This document shows positions 9,117-17,965 of a stretch of DNA of 57,853 nt, piece by piece. The notes beneath the pieces are model-generated. The model did not search any database. It saw only the letters and a list, made by a program, of their open reading frames with translations, and was not told the DNA's origin. Origin of the DNA: Candidatus Woesearchaeota archaeon. GTDB taxonomy: Archaea; Nanobdellota; Nanobdellia; Woesearchaeales; DSVV01. The stretch covers positions 1 through 57,853 of the forward strand of contig JACRPI010000011.1 of the NCBI GenBank assembly GCA_016214075.1, written 5' to 3'. The translations under genes were made by a program, and so were the position numbers. Position 1 is the stretch's first letter; the number at the start of each line of letters is the position of its first letter.

Positions 9117-11585
9117 TTATATAGGTTGCGATTGATTCTGGAGCGTATTTTTAATCATATCTCGATTCTTTATGATCACATAAAGAATGAGGGAAAAAAG
9201 CACACCAAGCAATACTGCGTTGAGGAGCGCAATGGTTTTGTAGAAAGTTGTTTCAAAAGGAGCGGCGTGTTGGTAGACCGCATACCCTGTAATCGAAGCA
9301 AGAGAAGATGGGGTCTTCGTTTCTTTATTTTCTCTGTTCTCGATCGCTTCTACATTTTTTGTTGGAGAAATAGTGTCACCAGAAACAGAAAATGAGAGCG
9401 CGGCAGTATCAACAAGTGTTGTGTTGTGATAGAGTTGTGCAACAAACACATTCTTCCCTTTCAAAGGAGTAATATTGAGAAAAACAAATCCCTTTTCGTG
9501 GAGAGAAATAGGAATATTTTTTTGTTCAAGAGCACTTTCCAGAGAAAGAGTATAATTTCCATTTCCATCCACCTGAACAAACAAAGGAATTTGCTCATCA
9601 GAAAAACTGCCGAGCACGCGGAATGCCGTAATTTGCGCATCTTCTAAAACATGCTCTTCAACATGAACTTCATTGCCAACAACAGTGAGTTCTCCGCGAA
9701 ATTCTTTCAATGTCTTTTGTTGATCTTTTTGAATTTGTATTTTGGCAGAGTATGCTCCGGCTTCCACACCAAGAAGTGTATTTTGAAGCGTCACCGTATA
9801 TTCTTCGCCAGGATTCAGAGAAAGAGTATTCTGATTTGCGAAATGATCGCCGCTATAGGTCTTTGCTCGCCTATAGATCTTGCTGGAAACAGCATAGGTA
9901 TGCGGTGCATCATCAGTATTAATAATAATGACTGTGTGCGTTACATTTTCTCCACTAAAACCAAGCGATGCAAGTTCATACGACAGATACTCAGAAGATG
10001 CGCTTCCGCACCGTTCTTTGTTGACTCCTTTCACTGGAAATTTCTGTTTTGCAGTATTGCCTGCGCCTTCCACAACTAACGTGTACGTTTCCTCTGTTGT
10101 CGGAAATGATGTGCAAGAGTAATCAAGTAGAAAGGGAAGCGTCAGTTCATTTTCCTGAAAGCTTTCGCTTGGAGTAATTTGGGCAATAGGAGAAACAACT
10201 GTTCCAATTTCATTTTTGACGTACAGATGAATTGCCTTTTCATCAGAAGAGATGCGGGAGAGATTTCCTGTATAAAAATGAACCTTCGCACGAAGCGTGT
10301 CTCCAGTTTTTGCGATGCTGTCAGAACCAAGATAAAGATGTTCAATGGCAACAAATGGTTCTTCATCAAAACGATTGAAGACAAAAAATGTTGCAGTCGC
10401 AGTGTTATCTTGCAATGAAACATCAGCACAGTATGGATCAAGAAGCGTTGCGTGAATTCTATAAACACCATATTCTTTTTTTATTTTTGGTGTCCAGTGT
10501 TTTATGCTTGTGGTGGTTGTATTTGTTGATTTCTTCACAATCTCTCCAGTAATCTCTTCAATAAAAGTGGATGCGATAAACGGAAACGCGGGGTTTTTTG
10601 TTCCGTCAATAAGCAGAGAAAAGTCAATAGGTTTTCCAGAGCGGTAATCTGTCTGATTCATTATAATAGTAATTGTCCTATTACAAGCAATCTCTTCAAG
10701 GGAGACAACAGAAAGATTCTGGCAAATACTGTTGTCATCAAAAAGACCATCGTGGGGCAGACTTTCCACGTTCCCGCAAAGGGTATATTCTCCGGGTTCA
10801 GGAAAAGTAAAAGAGAGAGTGTCTTTTGTTTTGTATTTACTAATGTTGAAAAAATACTTTGTATTATTAAGAAGAAGAGTATCATTAAAGGAAACTGTAT
10901 ACGTAAGAATTGCATCAATTTTCTCATCGTGATTATTACCTATGCGAAAGCCAGAGGAGAGTGATTGGTTTACATAAAGAAGAGAAGGTAATGAAAAAGA
11001 AAGAGAAACAATGTTCGTTGTGTTTGTGGAATCTGCGCTTTCTTCTGAATGCTCTTCTTGTTTCTTTTTTTCCTCATTTTCAGAACTATTTGTTTCATTA
11101 TCTGTCATTTCTGAAAAAAAAGAAAAACCAGGAGTCCCATTCTGTAAAGTACTCAACCCCCATATTCCATCCCTTTTTTCAAAACTATATCCTTCAACTG
11201 CAGCAGTGTACTGTGTACTATCAAGCAATATTTTTTCATGAGTATAAAGAAAAATACTGTCTTGCGTATTCCCTAAATTATTTCCGATTGTTGCTCCTGC
11301 ATTATAAATCGATGCAGAGTTATTAAGCGATTGCCATGCGAATCCTTCTTCAACAACAAGCGCATATGTTCCATTGCCATAGAAAAGACCAACAAGCGTA
11401 TCATTATTCGCTTCATCACCAAGAACATATCCACTCAAATTTACACCAGTTGGATTATAAATCTCAATAAACTCTTTGTTGTTATCATCTCCAATCGGGT
11501 TAGGAAAGACTTCTGTAATCTCGAGCGCGAGAGTTATTTCTGTAAAAAACAGCAGTGCGAAGGCCATGAACACTAATTTTTTCAT
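9117..11585 (-). CDS. Surface protein with lamin-tail domain and C-terminal anchor
   Basis: An 822-residue secreted protein starts at the MKKL codon with a clean signal peptide. A lamin-tail (LTD) domain follows at about residues 20-155, recognisable from ITEVFPNPIGDDNNKEFIEIYNP. Next come an acidic NETNSSENEEKK linker and several CARDB/Ig-like beta domains with many N-glycosylation sequons. An ITGYAVY motif precedes one membrane helix near 783-808, and the tail is short and basic. A TATA-like GTTTTAAAAAGG lies about 30 nt upstream of the ATG. It is probably an envelope or adhesion protein. It heads the operon with 8533 and 7649. Confidence 0.88.
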   Translation of the reverse strand: MKKLVFMAFALLFFTEITLALEITEVFPNPIGDDNNKEFIEIYNPTGVNLSGYVLGDEANNDTLVGLFYGNGTYALVVEEGFAWQSLNNSASIYNAGATIGNNLGNTQDSIFLYTHEKILLDSTQYTAAVEGYSFEKRDGIWGLSTLQNGTPGFSFFSEMTDNETNSSENEEKKKQEEHSEESADSTNTTNIVSLSFSLPSLLYVNQSLSSGFRIGNNHDEKIDAILTYTVSFNDTLLLNNTKYFFNISKYKTKDTLSFTFPEPGEYTLCGNVESLPHDGLFDDNSICQNLSVVSLEEIACNRTITIIMNQTDYRSGKPIDFSLLIDGTKNPAFPFIASTFIEEITGEIVKKSTNTTTTSIKHWTPKIKKEYGVYRIHATLLDPYCADVSLQDNTATATFFVFNRFDEEPFVAIEHLYLGSDSIAKTGDTLRAKVHFYTGNLSRISSDEKAIHLYVKNEIGTVVSPIAQITPSESFQENELTLPFLLDYSCTSFPTTEETYTLVVEGAGNTAKQKFPVKGVNKERCGSASSEYLSYELASLGFSGENVTHTVIIINTDDAPHTYAVSSKIYRRAKTYSGDHFANQNTLSLNPGEEYTVTLQNTLLGVEAGAYSAKIQIQKDQQKTLKEFRGELTVVGNEVHVEEHVLEDAQITAFRVLGSFSDEQIPLFVQVDGNGNYTLSLESALEQKNIPISLHEKGFVFLNITPLKGKNVFVAQLYHNTTLVDTAALSFSVSGDTISPTKNVEAIENRENKETKTPSSLASITGYAVYQHAAPFETTFYKTIALLNAVLLGVLFSLILYVIIKNRDMIKNTLQNQSQPI

Positions 11586-11729
11586 GAAGCACAATGGTCG
11601 TTGATCCTTTTTAAAACCAGCAGAAAAGATGTTTACAAAATGTATAGTTTTTAGCGATGAGATGAAGTTTTTATGAAAAAAGTTTGTTTAATGGGTGTTT
11701 TGTTCAATTCAAAACCCTGTTTTTGAATG

Positions 11730-12290
11730 TCATTTCTTCATTACAGGCATGTACAAAAAACTCTTAGTTCTAAAATAGAATGTTCCTTTCCAATCTCTTA
11801 AAACTTGCTTATAAGTTCTCTTTACATTACCAACGAGAATTTTATCATAACTTTTCTTATCAACATATGAATCATAAATAAAGAATATTTTTTCTTTGTC
11901 ATTGTATCCCCAAACACTTATCCAGTGACTTATACAATTCATTCTTAATGCAGAGTACTTTCCTGTTGAAGAATAACCATTGCCAATCAATAATATCACT
12001 GGTCTATTTTTATCTAATTCTTTCTTTATTGATTGTATCTTTCTATCATCTGATAATTTATTCGCTCTCTTTATTGGAGCATCAAATCCATATTTTTTGA
12101 GAGTTTCTTGGATTAGTTTTGGCGTAGTAAATCCTAAACTCTTGACTTTTGGTAGTAAATACTTTTTTGGATGTCTCCCATCATCAAGATTGTAAGCACT
12201 AAGTATTGCTTTTATAGTATAGCCACCACAATGCCTCATTCCTTGTTGTAGATATTCCTTTGGTTTGTGATTTACTACTTTCTTAATCAT
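11730..12290 (-). CDS. Stand-alone C39-like cysteine peptidase
   Basis: This 186-residue protein has the layout of a papain-like C39 peptidase domain. QQGMRHCGGYTIKAIL near residues 15-30 gives the oxyanion Gln and catalytic Cys21. SHWISVWGYN near 125-134 supplies the His. Then comes a FIYDSYVD segment supplying the Asp. No membrane helices or ABC domains are attached, unlike bacteriocin-processing transporters, and there is no signal peptide. The gene is visibly more A/T- and Lys-rich than its neighbours and stands alone between promoter regions, which suggests recent acquisition. A bacterial BtrH- or C39-like protein of another role is the main alternative. Confidence 0.7.
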   Translation of the reverse strand: MIKKVVNHKPKEYLQQGMRHCGGYTIKAILSAYNLDDGRHPKKYLLPKVKSLGFTTPKLIQETLKKYGFDAPIKRANKLSDDRKIQSIKKELDKNRPVILLIGNGYSSTGKYSALRMNCISHWISVWGYNDKEKIFFIYDSYVDKKSYDKILVGNVKRTYKQVLRDWKGTFYFRTKSFLYMPVMKK

Positions 12291-12462
12291 GTAATATAAA
12301 ATAAATCATATCTTCTTTAATGTTTCGGCAGGCTTTGTTTTGGGATGCCTCAATTTTGTGAGCAATCAAAAATCACTTCTTTTTATTATACATTAATTCC
12401 AATCAAGAAAAAGTGAAAGTTGAGAATAAATAAGAAAAAAAATCAAAAAAGAAATAAAAAAT

Positions 12463-13140
12463 TTAAAGTTTCTTTTTCCACTGTTTAACAATCTGTGCTG
12501 CTTCTTCTTTTGCGCCAAGACCAAAGCCAATGCCGATTGCTAAGGATAATGCGAGTACAACGCCGTATAGGATGGCTAAATAAGTCTGTTCTGCAAGAGG
12601 CAAGTAAACTCCTATTTGTTGCAATGCAATAACTGCGACAAACACAATAATGATGATACGAGTCACATTGTTCAAATGTTTAATTGCAACGCCTTTTGCT
12701 TTGCTCATTTTGTCTGCGACAAAGTCAGCAAGGATTAAACCAAACATCATGATTGCAATGCCAACAATGAGGTGTGGTAACCAAAATACAATCATTGATA
12801 ACATATTGCTGAGTATTCCAAGTTTCAAAAAACCAAGTGCTTGAACGACGAATAAGAGGAAGATATACCATTTCAATAAAGTAGCACCAAGTTCAGAAAC
12901 GCTTGCATAGCCAATAGATTTATCCAAATGATTTTTCTGAAGCCATTTGTCTAGTTTTGAACGATCCAATGCCCACTTAGTAACCCAGTGGATACCCCAT
13001 GAAATTAAATACCCAACACCAATAATAATTGCTGCAAGGATAAGGTTAACGAGAATATAAATAAGAGTATTCCCCAAATAACTTATCGGTGTATATAGTT
13101 GCTCTTGCCCAAACTGTATAACATTTTCAAATCCGTACAT
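12463..13140 (-). CDS. MscS-like small membrane channel protein
   Basis: A 225-residue protein with four or five membrane helices resembles the conserved TM-helix (CmpX/MscS-like) family. The last helix ends with GIGFGLGAKEEAAQIVKQW, which matches the pore-lining glycine/alanine helix and following amphipathic turn of that family. The beta domain of full MscS is missing. The start was set at the second Met because GAGGGGTGG, a strong ribosome binding site, sits just before it (13148-13156). A role in osmotic release is the usual suggestion. Confidence 0.8.
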   Translation of the reverse strand: MYGFENVIQFGQEQLYTPISYLGNTLIYILVNLILAAIIIGVGYLISWGIHWVTKWALDRSKLDKWLQKNHLDKSIGYASVSELGATLLKWYIFLLFVVQALGFLKLGILSNMLSMIVFWLPHLIVGIAIMMFGLILADFVADKMSKAKGVAIKHLNNVTRIIIIVFVAVIALQQIGVYLPLAEQTYLAILYGVVLALSLAIGIGFGLGAKEEAAQIVKQWKKKL

Positions 13141-13333
13141 CGTAAACCACCCCTCGAGTATCACAGTTTCTATGACTCGAAACAATAATGCGTCATTTAG
13201 AATAAAAGCAGTATATAAATCTTTTGGAAATTTCGTCTAAAAGCAGTGACGAAAAGGAGGTTGTCTCAGGAGTGTCACAAATAGTTCACATGAAATTATC
13301 ATGCTTCTTAAGAAAATACAATAAAATAGATTA

Positions 13334-13402
13334 GGGATTCAAAAGCAGTAAGGCGATTACCAAGGAGCAGCTATTTTAGAAAATATTCGCTCAGCAAAGT
13401 CC
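13334..13402 (+). repeat. Dispersed intergenic element, copy B
   Basis: The copy shows GGGATTCAAAAGCA then GTAAGGCGATT (13334-13358), a middle GGAGCAGCTATTTT, and AAAATATTCGCTCAGCAAAG followed by TCC (13380-13402). Both blocks match copies A and D closely. It lies in a 322-base gap (13141-13462 to the channel gene start, 13495 to the Kazal gene) with no open frame of note. A short hairpin TTTCGTC/GACGAAA lies upstream near 13229-13252. Confidence 0.75.
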
Positions 13403-13495
13403 TACAACACAATTCATCCTTTATTAAAATGTAAATCATAATAATCAATGAAAAATATCAAGAAGAAAGTAAAAAATAATAATAAAAGAAGAAAA

Positions 13496-14083
13496 CTACT
13501 CAGTCACATTTTCTGCAACAGTTTCATTCGCTTCTTCATAACCTTGAATCTTCAATTCAATAATCTTACCGTGCGTTTTCAAAAACTCTTTGAGTTGTTC
13601 AGGAGCTTCTTCAGTCTCACTACACGTAATTGCATTGCCAGATTCCGTCACGCCAATATCATATTCAAGCATTCTGTTGACATAATATGATGCGCCTTTG
13701 TTGATTGCGCGAACATACGTCCAGCCATCGCCGTCTGCTTGTAAATTAAACATGCCGTAAAGCACTGCGATGTATGGTCGTCCGCGGTCATCTTCATAAT
13801 ACAACATGTTGTCCATAATGTAATGATCCTGTCCATTAAAAGAACAGACGTTGTACGAGCAAACCCCAGTGTGTGCAACCCCTACATCTCGTAAGCTTGA
13901 AAAGCAGCTGTTCTGATAGGTGAGTCCATCATCCCCGCAAATAGGAATGTAATCAAGACTGCATCCTGTTTCAGTATCAGTCGTTGTGGTATTTTGTTCA
14001 GTGTCAGTTTCGTCATCAGTTCCACATCCTGCAAGAAAAAGGAAAAGAAGAGATACTATTGCTATAAAAAGGAGTTTTTTCAT
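13496..14083 (-). CDS. Lipoprotein with Kazal-type protease-inhibitor domain
   Basis: This 195-residue protein begins with a lipoprotein signal (hydrophobic core ending LAGC, with Cys at residue 20) and a Thr/Asp-rich spacer. A Kazal fold with six cysteines follows at about residues 41-75: GCSLDYIPICGDDGLTYQNS and then CFSSLRDVGVAHTGVC, including the diagnostic CGDDGxTYxNxC. The rest (about 76-195) is an unrecognised globular part with two more cysteines. Kazal domains inhibit serine proteases. It is the last gene of the minus-strand run behind the murein hydrolase, 47 bases downstream of the 14130 gene. Confidence 0.85.
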   Translation of the reverse strand: MKKLLFIAIVSLLFLFLAGCGTDDETDTEQNTTTTDTETGCSLDYIPICGDDGLTYQNSCFSSLRDVGVAHTGVCSYNVCSFNGQDHYIMDNMLYYEDDRGRPYIAVLYGMFNLQADGDGWTYVRAINKGASYYVNRMLEYDIGVTESGNAITCSETEEAPEQLKEFLKTHGKIIELKIQGYEEANETVAENVTE

Positions 14084-14129
14084 GGATTTCAGAAGTATTC
14101 GGCGCTTTAAAAAACTTATGGAAGTGAAA

Positions 14130-15065
14130 TCATTCTAGGGGAAAATCAACAGCAAACAAATACACCGCGGGCTGTTGAATGGTCTTCTTTTCATCTCTGT
14201 CATAAACAGGAATTGCGGTAGAAGATTGTTTGCAGAATTTGTAGGTTGGCTCTTCAGAAATAGTGCATGCGTCCCGTGTTCCTTCATACAAAGTAAATGT
14301 GCTTTCACTTTCGACAGAAAGTGTCGTTCCTTGTTTATACAAATAAATAGTGGAAGAAGGTTCTAATGCAGAAAAGCTTCCTGAAACAGTGTCAGAAATA
14401 GCAAGAGTCATTGTATCTGCTACAAGCGGCGTTCCCTCGATAGCGAGAGAAGTAGAAGGAAGAACAACAGTCATGTCATCAAGAGAAAAGTGTGTTCCAT
14501 CATCTTCTTGGCTGACAAGAATAGCATATTCTCCTTCAGTATACAATCCAGACAACTGTCCAACGCAAGTGCAATCAGTATCTCCGCTTGCGCCACACGC
14601 TCTAAACACTTCGGTGACATCATAAAACAATGTTTCTTCAGGAGTTTCGCAATCTTCTCCAAGAAGCCACGATGAATACAAATCATCTTCAAGTGTTTCC
14701 TGAATGCAACTCTCTAATTTCTCTCGTTCATCACTTCCAGAAACACACGTTTGAATAGCATCGTAAAACTGGCGAATATCTTTTTGCAGCGCGTCATATT
14801 CTCCAACAATATTATAGTCTTCAAGAACGGAAAATGAAGGAGTAACTTTGTAGATACCAATTTGGGCTCCAGAACTATCAACAGCAATTTCTTCATCAGC
14901 AGTTGCTGCGCCAGTAATACTCGTTTCAGATTCGCGGTTATTATCAAATGCAACATAGCTTCCAAAAGTAAAAAGACCGAGTGTAACAAGAACAAGAAAA
15001 GTAGCTGCAAGATGCAAAGATTCTCGTTGTTGTGCTCGTGGTGCTTCCATTGCTTTTTTCCTCAT
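14130..15065 (-). CDS. Single-pass surface protein of unknown function
   Basis: I do not recognise this 311-residue protein. A basic N-terminus is followed by one membrane helix (about residues 20-40), then an ITGAA motif and a cysteine-containing exterior domain with four close cysteines (ACGASGDTDCTC). It lies 28 bases downstream of the M23/SLT gene and upstream of the Kazal lipoprotein on the same strand, so it belongs to the same transcription unit. It may be an accessory exported subunit of the pilin-like block. Confidence 0.75.
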   Translation of the reverse strand: MRKKAMEAPRAQQRESLHLAATFLVLVTLGLFTFGSYVAFDNNRESETSITGAATADEEIAVDSSGAQIGIYKVTPSFSVLEDYNIVGEYDALQKDIRQFYDAIQTCVSGSDEREKLESCIQETLEDDLYSSWLLGEDCETPEETLFYDVTEVFRACGASGDTDCTCVGQLSGLYTEGEYAILVSQEDDGTHFSLDDMTVVLPSTSLAIEGTPLVADTMTLAISDTVSGSFSALEPSSTIYLYKQGTTLSVESESTFTLYEGTRDACTISEEPTYKFCKQSSTAIPVYDRDEKKTIQQPAVYLFAVDFPLE

Positions 15066-15092
15066 ATTTGTTTTTATAAGTTTTACTATCTG

Positions 15093-16880
15093 CTATTTTG
15101 TTTTTCCTTCTTCTAATGACGCATACGCGTAATAATAACTCAGAACGCGGTTTGCGTAAGCGCGAACTTCTTTGACTTTTTTGTTTCTTTTTTCTGTTGT
15201 GCCGAAACTTTCTTCATACACGCTGGATGAAAATGCGTCGCTGTACACTTCTGCGATAAGATCTTCAGTAATCTGTGCAGAAACCTCATCCCAGGATGGG
15301 TCGCTTTTTCCTGTTGCGGCAATTGCTTTTTTGACAAGTCCAGCGCCGCCGTTATATGCGGCGAGGGAAAATGCAACTTGATCTTTATAGCCATTAAAGC
15401 TCTTCATGTTATCCTGAAGTAGCTGAACTCCTGCGGGAATTGCGCGCGAAGCGTCTGTTCGATAGTCAGTGCCAGTACATTTCTTATTGCTGCAAAGATC
15501 ATACTGATATGCAGTGCCTTTACAAAATTGCATAAGACCAGTACATCCAGTCGAAGACGCAGCGTTCGTATTGCCGCCAGATTCTGTCATGATAAGCGCG
15601 ATCACTAACGCTTTTGGAACAGAAGTTCCAGAAACAGAAGTTTCTATTACCTTTCCATAATTCGCGTCAATCTGTCGTAGCTTCTCTTTTGTCGATGCAG
15701 AAGGAGTGTAACTAATCCCACTAGTAGTCATAGTTGGACTAACTCCTGTTTGCGTTCTATAAAGGTTACAGAACTTGTAGATTCCTCCTTGCGATCGACA
15801 CGCGAGATTATTATTGTAATCATAACTGACAGAAGACGCAAAATAGCAAAGCGGGTTCACGCTTTTTTTTGTCCAGCTGCTGGAGAGTGTTGCTTTTTCT
15901 CCTTGCGCATTAGTAAGATCAGAAGGAACAGACGTGTCAATGATTTCAAAATGTAAGTGTGGATCATAAGCAGATGCGCTGTTTTTTCCACGACCTCCAG
16001 TGGTCCCAAGAACTTCTCCTTGCGCAACAATATCACCGACAGAAACAGAAATAGTGTCCATGTGCAAGTAAAGAGTATAAAGTCCATTGCCGTGATCAAG
16101 GACAACTCTCCCCCAGCGAACAGGCGAAGTGTCAACAACAGTGCCCGCGGCGGCAGCGAGAACAGGTGTTCCTAATGGTCCGCGAATATCAATTCCTGCG
16201 TGATATGTTGTTCCTTTGCTTGTTCCACTCACAACATCTCCTCCACGATACCCAAAGCAAGAATTCACGCGATGTTCATCGTACGCGACAGGCCATTGAG
16301 TGAATTGCCCACCAGAAAATGTTCCTGTTGCAGTTCCTTCGTGCGCAGGAACGCTGGTAATGCTCATTATAGGAATTTCAAGAGGTGCAGGAGAAATTCC
16401 AGTCAATCTATTCTCATCAAAAGTGAGGAGATACTCAGAGGGAAGAGGAAGAATGTCTTCATATGCTTCAAGATACGGAATAAGGGCGTGATCAAACGAA
16501 TCGCTGAGTGCATCTCCAAGTTCCTTCTCCAACTCATCGCCATAGAGCATGCAATCGCCACTGCCATAGACAACAGGAACGCCACGGTAAAAAGAGCAGG
16601 AAGAAGAATCCAGATAATTCGTTTTTGCAGTTTCCAAAACAGCAGCGCCATATGCTTGTTGTGCGCTCAGATCTAAATACAGCAACGCTTTCTCTCCTTC
16701 CGCAGCAGCATTCAAAACAGCAAGTTGTTTCTCTCCAATCTTATTACTCTCTCCTTCTTTGCTTTCAAATTGTTCTGTTTTCGCGGCAAGATCAAAATAG
16801 AGCAGAGTAAAGAGAACTAAGACAAAGAATGCAAAGAGAGGCATAAAGTATTGCGCTTTTTTATTTTTCAGTATTCTCAT
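15093..16880 (-). CDS. Pilin-anchored M23 endopeptidase and SLT lytic transglycosylase fusion
   Basis: This 595-residue protein begins KNKKA|QYFMPL, a prepilin-type signal, and one membrane helix (11-31). An M23 domain (about 200-315) shows the zinc ligands His227 and Asp231 (HAGID) and His308/His310 (HLH). An SLT domain (about 405-515) shows catalytic Glu433 in MTESGG, GLMQF at 448-452 and AYNGG at 508-512. Both domains look active. M23 enzymes cut murein peptides and SLT domains cut the glycan. Archaea have no murein, so a bacterial wall is the inferred substrate. It starts one base from the preceding gene and is co-transcribed with it. Confidence 0.92.
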   Translation of the reverse strand: MRILKNKKAQYFMPLFAFFVLVLFTLLYFDLAAKTEQFESKEGESNKIGEKQLAVLNAAAEGEKALLYLDLSAQQAYGAAVLETAKTNYLDSSSCSFYRGVPVVYGSGDCMLYGDELEKELGDALSDSFDHALIPYLEAYEDILPLPSEYLLTFDENRLTGISPAPLEIPIMSITSVPAHEGTATGTFSGGQFTQWPVAYDEHRVNSCFGYRGGDVVSGTSKGTTYHAGIDIRGPLGTPVLAAAAGTVVDTSPVRWGRVVLDHGNGLYTLYLHMDTISVSVGDIVAQGEVLGTTGGRGKNSASAYDPHLHFEIIDTSVPSDLTNAQGEKATLSSSWTKKSVNPLCYFASSVSYDYNNNLACRSQGGIYKFCNLYRTQTGVSPTMTTSGISYTPSASTKEKLRQIDANYGKVIETSVSGTSVPKALVIALIMTESGGNTNAASSTGCTGLMQFCKGTAYQYDLCSNKKCTGTDYRTDASRAIPAGVQLLQDNMKSFNGYKDQVAFSLAAYNGGAGLVKKAIAATGKSDPSWDEVSAQITEDLIAEVYSDAFSSSVYEESFGTTEKRNKKVKEVRAYANRVLSYYYAYASLEEGKTK

Positions 16881-16881
16881 G

Positions 16882-17388
16882 TTATGAACCTATTTTTGTT
16901 TGCACTTGGATGAGTGCGTAATTATCAGGATCATGAAGCGGAATGCGGACAGAGGAAGGGATGCTGTATGCATCGCCTGCGCCGCTTATTGCGACAAGCA
17001 GCCATCCTGGACCAGCATACATATCAAAAAATCCATAACTCGGTTCAATAAGAACAGCTGCTTCTTCCTCTCCATCAGTATTTCTAATCACGACAATCGT
17101 CACAAGTGCTTCTTCTTGAAGTGCTTCAAAATAATTTTCAGTTAAATCAACATATTCTTCCTGCAATCCATCATCTTCTGCTGCAGCAACAAGAAATTGT
17201 CCAAACGTCATTGTGCCCAAAGAAGTTTCTATAGGGGTTTGTGCATATAACAATGCAATTCTGTTCGCGTCAAGACCAAGTTCTTCTCCAGTAATTGTGT
17301 TCTCGACTTTCGCAGTCTTATAATGCAGAATAAAGAAGAACACAATGACAAGTAAGATAATCGCGATGGTCGCGTAAAAATCAACCAT
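16882..17388 (-). CDS. Pilin-like membrane protein, start codon unclear
   Basis: The ATG-started product has 168 residues with a helix at about 5-24 and an unrecognised exterior domain. In the same frame upstream, codons read KRFGKKGFATT before this Met. This would give the KKG|F prepilin-type signal seen in its neighbours, but the only start-like codon before the in-frame TGA is ATA at 17427. Either a rare ATA start is used, or the ATG at 17388 is real and the signal is absent, or there is a base error. It lies between two pilin-like genes and one base from the M23/SLT gene. Confidence 0.75.
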   Translation of the reverse strand: MVDFYATIAIILLVIVFFFILHYKTAKVENTITGEELGLDANRIALLYAQTPIETSLGTMTFGQFLVAAAEDDGLQEEYVDLTENYFEALQEEALVTIVVIRNTDGEEEAAVLIEPSYGFFDMYAGPGWLLVAISGAGDAYSIPSSVRIPLHDPDNYALIQVQTKIGS

Positions 17389-17419
17389 CGTTGTTGCAAA
17401 TCCCTTTTTTCCAAAGCGC

Positions 17420-17965
17420 TTAACTATTCGGCATCACCACATGGAATTGTAATACTCCTTGAGAGAGTGCGTCATCTTCTTTGATAAGCACAGTCTTATT
17501 GATCAAGTAATCAGTAGTCGAACCTCTTCCTTTCCAGAATGTTTGTGCAAGAACAATCCAGCGTTCATACCATTCACTATTGTACACCACTGTGCCAATC
17601 TTATTGTTTTCCGCATCAAAAAGAGTTAATTCAGCTGCGATAATATCATATTCTCCATAATCCATTTGTTCATTGAGTCGTGTTTCAAGTGCAGAGGGAT
17701 TTTCAAAATCACTTCGAAGAACAATGCCAGGATATGCGCGATGCAGTGTTTCATCATAGTAAGAAACACCTTGTTTCATGTTGAGCATATTGGCCACAAA
17801 AAGATCTACTTGTGTTTGCTGCACGTCAATTTCAGTGACAATATACATTTTCACAAGAATGACCATAGCAATCGCAACAAGGCAGACAATCACAAAGCGG
17901 TAAAAAAGGAAAATCCATCCTTCGTCAATCTGCGCTTTTTTGTGAAAAGAGAAATACTTAATCAT
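17420..17965 (-). CDS. Pilin-like protein with class III signal
   Basis: The start at 17965 gives 181 residues. It begins MIKYFSFHKKA|QIDEGW, followed by a membrane helix (about 16-38) and an exterior domain with a NSEWYERWIVLAQTFW stretch. It was chosen over the longer frame to 18265 because it overlaps the upstream stop by only eight bases (ATGATTAA) and exposes the prepilin-type signal. The family is not recognised. Its place in the operon suggests a minor pilin-like subunit of the same apparatus as the murein hydrolase. Confidence 0.85.
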   Translation of the reverse strand: MIKYFSFHKKAQIDEGWIFLFYRFVIVCLVAIAMVILVKMYIVTEIDVQQTQVDLFVANMLNMKQGVSYYDETLHRAYPGIVLRSDFENPSALETRLNEQMDYGEYDIIAAELTLFDAENNKIGTVVYNSEWYERWIVLAQTFWKGRGSTTDYLINKTVLIKEDDALSQGVLQFHVVMPNS

